Origin: Candidatus Ectomicrobium neotermitis
GTDB lineage: Bacteria; Elusimicrobiota; Endomicrobiia; Endomicrobiales; Endomicrobiaceae
DNA: 7,381 nt
Direction of reading: 5' to 3'
NCBI GenBank assembly: GCA_031283745.1
Contig: JAITBH010000008.1
Span: 1-7,381, forward strand
The notes beneath the pieces are model-generated. The model was not told the DNA's origin. It saw only the letters and a program-made list of their open reading frames with translations, and did not search any database. Both the position numbers and the translations under genes were made by a program. Position 1 is the stretch's first letter. Each line of letters begins with the position of its first letter. Positions 5,129-7,381 of the stretch are shown piece after piece.

Positions 5129-6412
5129 ATGCCGCAAATTTTAGAAAGTCCAAGAGGTAGTTGCGTTTTAGGCGGGATAAATGCCGCATTAGCTGCGGTT
5201 GGAAGGCTTTGCCCTATTGTTCATGCGGGACCAGGCTGCTGCATGCAGATCACAGCGGGAGAGGTTTTGCAGTCAGGCGGGAAAATTCCTTATTTCCTCT
5301 CAGGTGTGTCGATACCGTCGAGCAATATGCTTGAAAGAGAAGTGATTTTTGGAGGCGAACAAAAGCTCCGCGATGAAATTCAAGGTTGCCTTGACATCAT
5401 AGATGCTGATGCTTTTTTCATTCTAAACGGTTGCGTCCCGGCTATCATCGGCGATGACATAAAAAATGTAGCGGAAGATTTTCGCAAAAAAGGTTTTCCT
5501 GTTTATGCAATAGAGACACCGGGTTTTGCGGGAGATTCTGTGCTGGGATATGAGTCGGCCTTTAAGGCTTTTACAGATTATCTCGTCAAACCAAGCACCG
5601 TTAAACAAAAAAATCTCGTCAATTTGATGGGGATTTTTCCCTATCACGAACCTTTTTGGGAAGGAAATATCCAAGAGCTTACTCGGATATTGCAGGAGCT
5701 TGGTCTTGAGGTAAATTCCTTTTTTGGTTATGGCCAGAGCATCAAAAACATCCAGCGATCTGGCGAGGCTGCACTAAATATCATCGTCAGCCCTCATCTC
5801 TTAAAAGGGACGGAGAAAGTTTACAAAGAGAAATTTGATGTCCCGTCATTGCGGTTTTCGGGAGTTCCAATAGGCGCCACAGACACAAGCAATTTTGTCA
5901 GGAAAGTTGGCGAGGCACTTAACCTTGATAAAAATTTAGTCGAGAAAGTTATCACCGCAAATGAAAAATATGTCTACTATTTTTATGAACAAGCCATCGG
6001 CAAACTCAGCTGGAAACGGTTCGCTGTCGTCGGAGAAGCAAACAATGTCATCGGCTTAACCCGTTTTTTGGCAAACGATTATAGTTTTACTCCGGTCATC
6101 ACAATCGTCACAGATACTTTGTATCAGCAAGAGGACAAGGAGCAAATAAAAAAAGAAATTAGCCGCTTAGAATACATCAAGCCCCCAGAAATTATTTTCG
6201 AGGGAGATTATTACAAGGTAACTCAAGAGTTAAAAAAGCATGACATAACTCTTTTGCTTGGAAGCGATAATGAAATGGAGATTGCAATGGAAAAAGGAAT
6301 TCAGTTTTTGCACACAACATTCCCAGTTACGGAGAGATTGGTATTCAATCGATGTATCGCGGGATATAAAGGATCCCTAACATTGATAGAAGATTTGTAT
6401 GACAATTTGTAA
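5129..6412 (+). CDS. Nitrogenase component 1-like protein, NifK-like beta subunit (427 aa)
   Basis: Second member of the nitrogenase component 1 superfamily and presumed partner of the upstream NifD-like protein. Its P-cluster-type cysteines are C12 (RGSC), C37 (HAGPGC, followed by C38) and C102 (NGCVPAIIGDDI); the 25-residue spacing of the first two equals NifK Cys70/Cys95. The first cysteine lies only 12 residues from the start, so the protein lacks the N-terminal extension of classical NifK (about 520 aa) and is close to a minimal fold. ETPGFAGDS (129-137) corresponds to TPSFVGS of NifK; the Ser188 position, an accessory P-cluster ligand, appears to be Gly132. The C-terminus FPVTERLVFNRC...AGYKGSL matches the NifK pattern of FP(x)DR followed by GYxGA. 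The start is supported by AAGGAG, which overlaps the upstream TAA, five nt before the ATG; coupling should keep D and K in equal amounts. NifN or NflK-like alternatives cannot be excluded by sequence reading alone. Confidence 0.88.
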   Translation: MPQILESPRGSCVLGGINAALAAVGRLCPIVHAGPGCCMQITAGEVLQSGGKIPYFLSGVSIPSSNMLEREVIFGGEQKLRDEIQGCLDIIDADAFFILNGCVPAIIGDDIKNVAEDFRKKGFPVYAIETPGFAGDSVLGYESAFKAFTDYLVKPSTVKQKNLVNLMGIFPYHEPFWEGNIQELTRILQELGLEVNSFFGYGQSIKNIQRSGEAALNIIVSPHLLKGTEKVYKEKFDVPSLRFSGVPIGATDTSNFVRKVGEALNLDKNLVEKVITANEKYVYYFYEQAIGKLSWKRFAVVGEANNVIGLTRFLANDYSFTPVITIVTDTLYQQEDKEQIKKEISRLEYIKPPEIIFEGDYYKVTQELKKHDITLLLGSDNEMEIAMEKGIQFLHTTFPVTERLVFNRCIAGYKGSLTLIEDLYDNL

Positions 6413-6417
6413 GCAAC

Positions 6418-6438
6418 AAAAATTAAAAATTAAAAATT
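6418..6438 (+). repeat. Three tandem AAAAATT heptamers before the binding-protein gene
   Basis: AAAAATT occurs three times without a break, starting 5 nt after the NifK-like stop and ending directly at the AAGGAG ribosome binding site (6439-6444). The A/U-rich unstructured stretch could enhance ribosome loading on the binding-protein gene, which usually must be made in excess over other transporter parts. As a short tandem repeat it could also change length by slippage and so alter translation. Confidence 0.6.
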
Positions 6439-6451
6439 AAGGAGCATTAAA

Positions 6452-7264
6452 ATGAAAATAAAGAAATTGGCAGCAGTTGTAGTTTTGGTTGGCGTAGCAG
6501 CATTGGTTAGTTCATCAATAGGTTTTGCAGCAGAACCCAAGAAAGTTTTCGTCGGAGCGGGTTCAGCATTTAAGCCTTATACTTATGTCGATGATAAAGG
6601 GCAGCCAGCAGGTTATGACGTTGAAGTTCTTAAAGCAGTAAATAAACTTTTGCCTCAGTATGAATTTGTGTATCAGTCATTGGAATTTAAGAACATCCTC
6701 GTCAGCCTTGGCAGTAAAAAAATAGACATTGGCACTCAGCAGTTTGAGGAAAATGAGGAAAGACGTGCGAAGTTCTTGTTCTCAAATGAGGGATTTACCG
6801 TTTACAACAAATACATCGTTGTCAGGAAAGGTCGGACAGACATTAAATCCTTAGACGATCTTCAGGGTAAATCAATATCGGTTGCACAAGGTTCAAATTC
6901 AGCACTCGTTATCAAAAAGTATAACGATGCCCACCCCAAGACCCCGATAAAAATCGTTTACTATCAAGGTGGACAATATGAAGCTGTTGTCGCATCAATT
7001 GCCAGCGGTCAGGTAGACGCAACGATACAAGTAAAAAGAGTTTTAGATGATTGGAATAGAACTTATGGAAATAAGTTGAGCTTGGCTTTTGACGTACCTG
7101 CCTCAGTTTCCGATACATATTTCATTTTCAATAAGTCGGACAGGAAATTGAGAGATGATGTCGACGGCGCATTGAAGAAATTGAAAGCAAGCGGCGAGTT
7201 AAGTGCTCTTTCCATCCAGATTTTGGGTGCAGACTATACACCTGAAGGCAATCAGGAAAAATAA
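6452..7264 (+). CDS. Periplasmic amino acid (cystine-type) ABC substrate-binding protein (270 aa)
   Basis: Extracytoplasmic solute-binding protein of family 3. Residues 1-26 are a Sec signal peptide: KIKK, a hydrophobic core (residues 7-20), and a probable cleavage site GFA|AEP. There is no lipobox cysteine, so the protein should be free in a periplasm rather than a lipoprotein. The family signature GYDVEV is at 54-59 inside KPYTYVDDKGQPAGYDVEV; ENEERRAKFLFS (100-111) corresponds to the common ERKKKFDFS stretch, whose arginine region contacts the ligand carboxylate; the ending LGADYTP resembles the FGxDVT ending of cystine-binding proteins (FliY/TcyJ/TcyK). Ligand specificity is therefore inferred as a cystine-like or other organosulfur amino acid, not shown. 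The ribosome binding site AAGGAG is seven nt upstream. Translation ends at TAATAA, a tandem stop, followed by a strong hairpin. It follows the two nitrogenase-like genes and precedes a probable permease, so it serves the same importer as the ATPase at 2919. Confidence 0.93.
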   Translation: MKIKKLAAVVVLVGVAALVSSSIGFAAEPKKVFVGAGSAFKPYTYVDDKGQPAGYDVEVLKAVNKLLPQYEFVYQSLEFKNILVSLGSKKIDIGTQQFEENEERRAKFLFSNEGFTVYNKYIVVRKGRTDIKSLDDLQGKSISVAQGSNSALVIKKYNDAHPKTPIKIVYYQGGQYEAVVASIASGQVDATIQVKRVLDDWNRTYGNKLSLAFDVPASVSDTYFIFNKSDRKLRDDVDGALKKLKASGELSALSIQILGADYTPEGNQEK

Positions 7265-7276
7265 TAATATCGGTTC

Positions 7277-7310
7277 AAAGCGACGGGGTTTGTTCAAATT
7301 CCGTCGCTTT
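7277..7310 (+). terminator. Intercistronic hairpin between binding protein and permease
   Basis: AAAGCGACGG (7277-7286) and CCGTCGCTTT (7301-7310) form a perfect 10-bp stem; two G-U and three A-U pairs (7287-7291 with 7296-7300) can continue it to a GUUC tetraloop. The sequence after it, GCCTATTATT, is not a U-run, so full Rho-independent termination is doubtful. Such hairpins after binding-protein genes commonly protect the upstream mRNA from 3' exonucleases and reduce expression of the downstream permease, which would fit here. Confidence 0.65.
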
Positions 7311-7330
7311 GCCTATTATTAAACAATCAT

Positions 7331-7381
7331 ATGGATATTAACGATTTTTTTTCATTCAAACGTTTGCTTGAAAATTTGCCC
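7331..7381 (+). CDS. Probable amino acid ABC transporter permease, 3' cut by window edge
   Basis: Seventeen codons are open to the last base, reading MDINDFFSFKRLLENLP. The pattern of an aromatic-rich short N-terminus followed by LLENLP resembles the start of His/Glu/Gln/cystine-family permeases, which usually begin like FDFSFLLxxLP before the first membrane helix. The operon still lacks a permease at this point, which supports the call. In this frame there is no earlier ATG back to a stop at 7265, so 7331 is the best start, but no clear Shine-Dalgarno sequence precedes it. Lower translation than the binding protein is expected from the weak site and the hairpin upstream. The fragment is too short for certainty. 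Confidence 0.55.
   Translation, partial: MDINDFFSFKRLLENLP

Noticed and set aside
3680..6412. True dinitrogenase (NifDK)
   Set aside because: The residues aligned with Gln191 and His195 are Cys and Phe, the K-like protein is much shorter than NifK, and no nifH, nifE, nifN or nifB is next to the pair.
3680..6412. NifEN scaffold, CfbD or BchN/BchB type
   Set aside because: A His at the NifD His442 position argues against NifE; CfbD is a single short protein without the partner; the retained cofactor Cys and His and the importer context do not fit protochlorophyllide reductase.

Overview
The window is AT-rich bacterial chromosomal DNA. The substrate-binding protein has a plain Sec signal peptide with no lipobox cysteine, which points to a cell with a periplasm (a diderm). 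The nitrogenase-type proteins and a flavodoxin/ferredoxin fusion point to a strict or facultative anaerobe. I cannot name the phylum; Negativicutes, Elusimicrobia, spirochaetes and other anaerobic lineages all remain possible.

Layout. Positions 1-1812 hold the 3' part of priA (replication restart helicase), whose start lies left of the window. Convergent to it, with an 11-nt gap, is an EFR1-type flavodoxin-plus-two-[4Fe-4S] protein on the minus strand (1824-2597). A 321-nt divergent intergenic region (2598-2918) follows. It contains four palindromic or inverted-repeat elements, a near-consensus sigma-70 promoter (2790-2817) and an approximately 95-nt leader that can fold into an H-type pseudoknot just before the ribosome binding site. 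From this promoter runs a plus-strand operon: a polar-amino-acid (cystine-type) ABC ATPase (2919-3671), a NifD-like protein (3680-5119), a NifK-like protein (5129-6412), a periplasmic substrate-binding protein (6452-7264), a strong intercistronic hairpin (7277-7310), and the first 17 codons of a probable permease (7331 to the right edge).

How the genes may work together. The two nitrogenase component-1-like subunits sit inside an ABC importer operon, between its ATPase and its binding protein. Both keep the three P-cluster-type cysteines. The D-like subunit also keeps the counterparts of the Cys and His that hold the nitrogenase active-site cofactor, but has lost the residues that correspond to the catalytic Gln and His of nitrogenase. 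The simplest model is a nitrogenase-like reductase acting on a small imported compound rather than on N2. An organosulfur compound is the best guess, because the transporter resembles cystine importers and because methylthio-alkane reductase (MarHDK) is a known nitrogenase-like C-S cleaving enzyme. No NifH-like reductase is in the window; it should lie downstream or elsewhere. The divergent flavodoxin/ferredoxin protein is a candidate electron donor. Substrate and function are inference.
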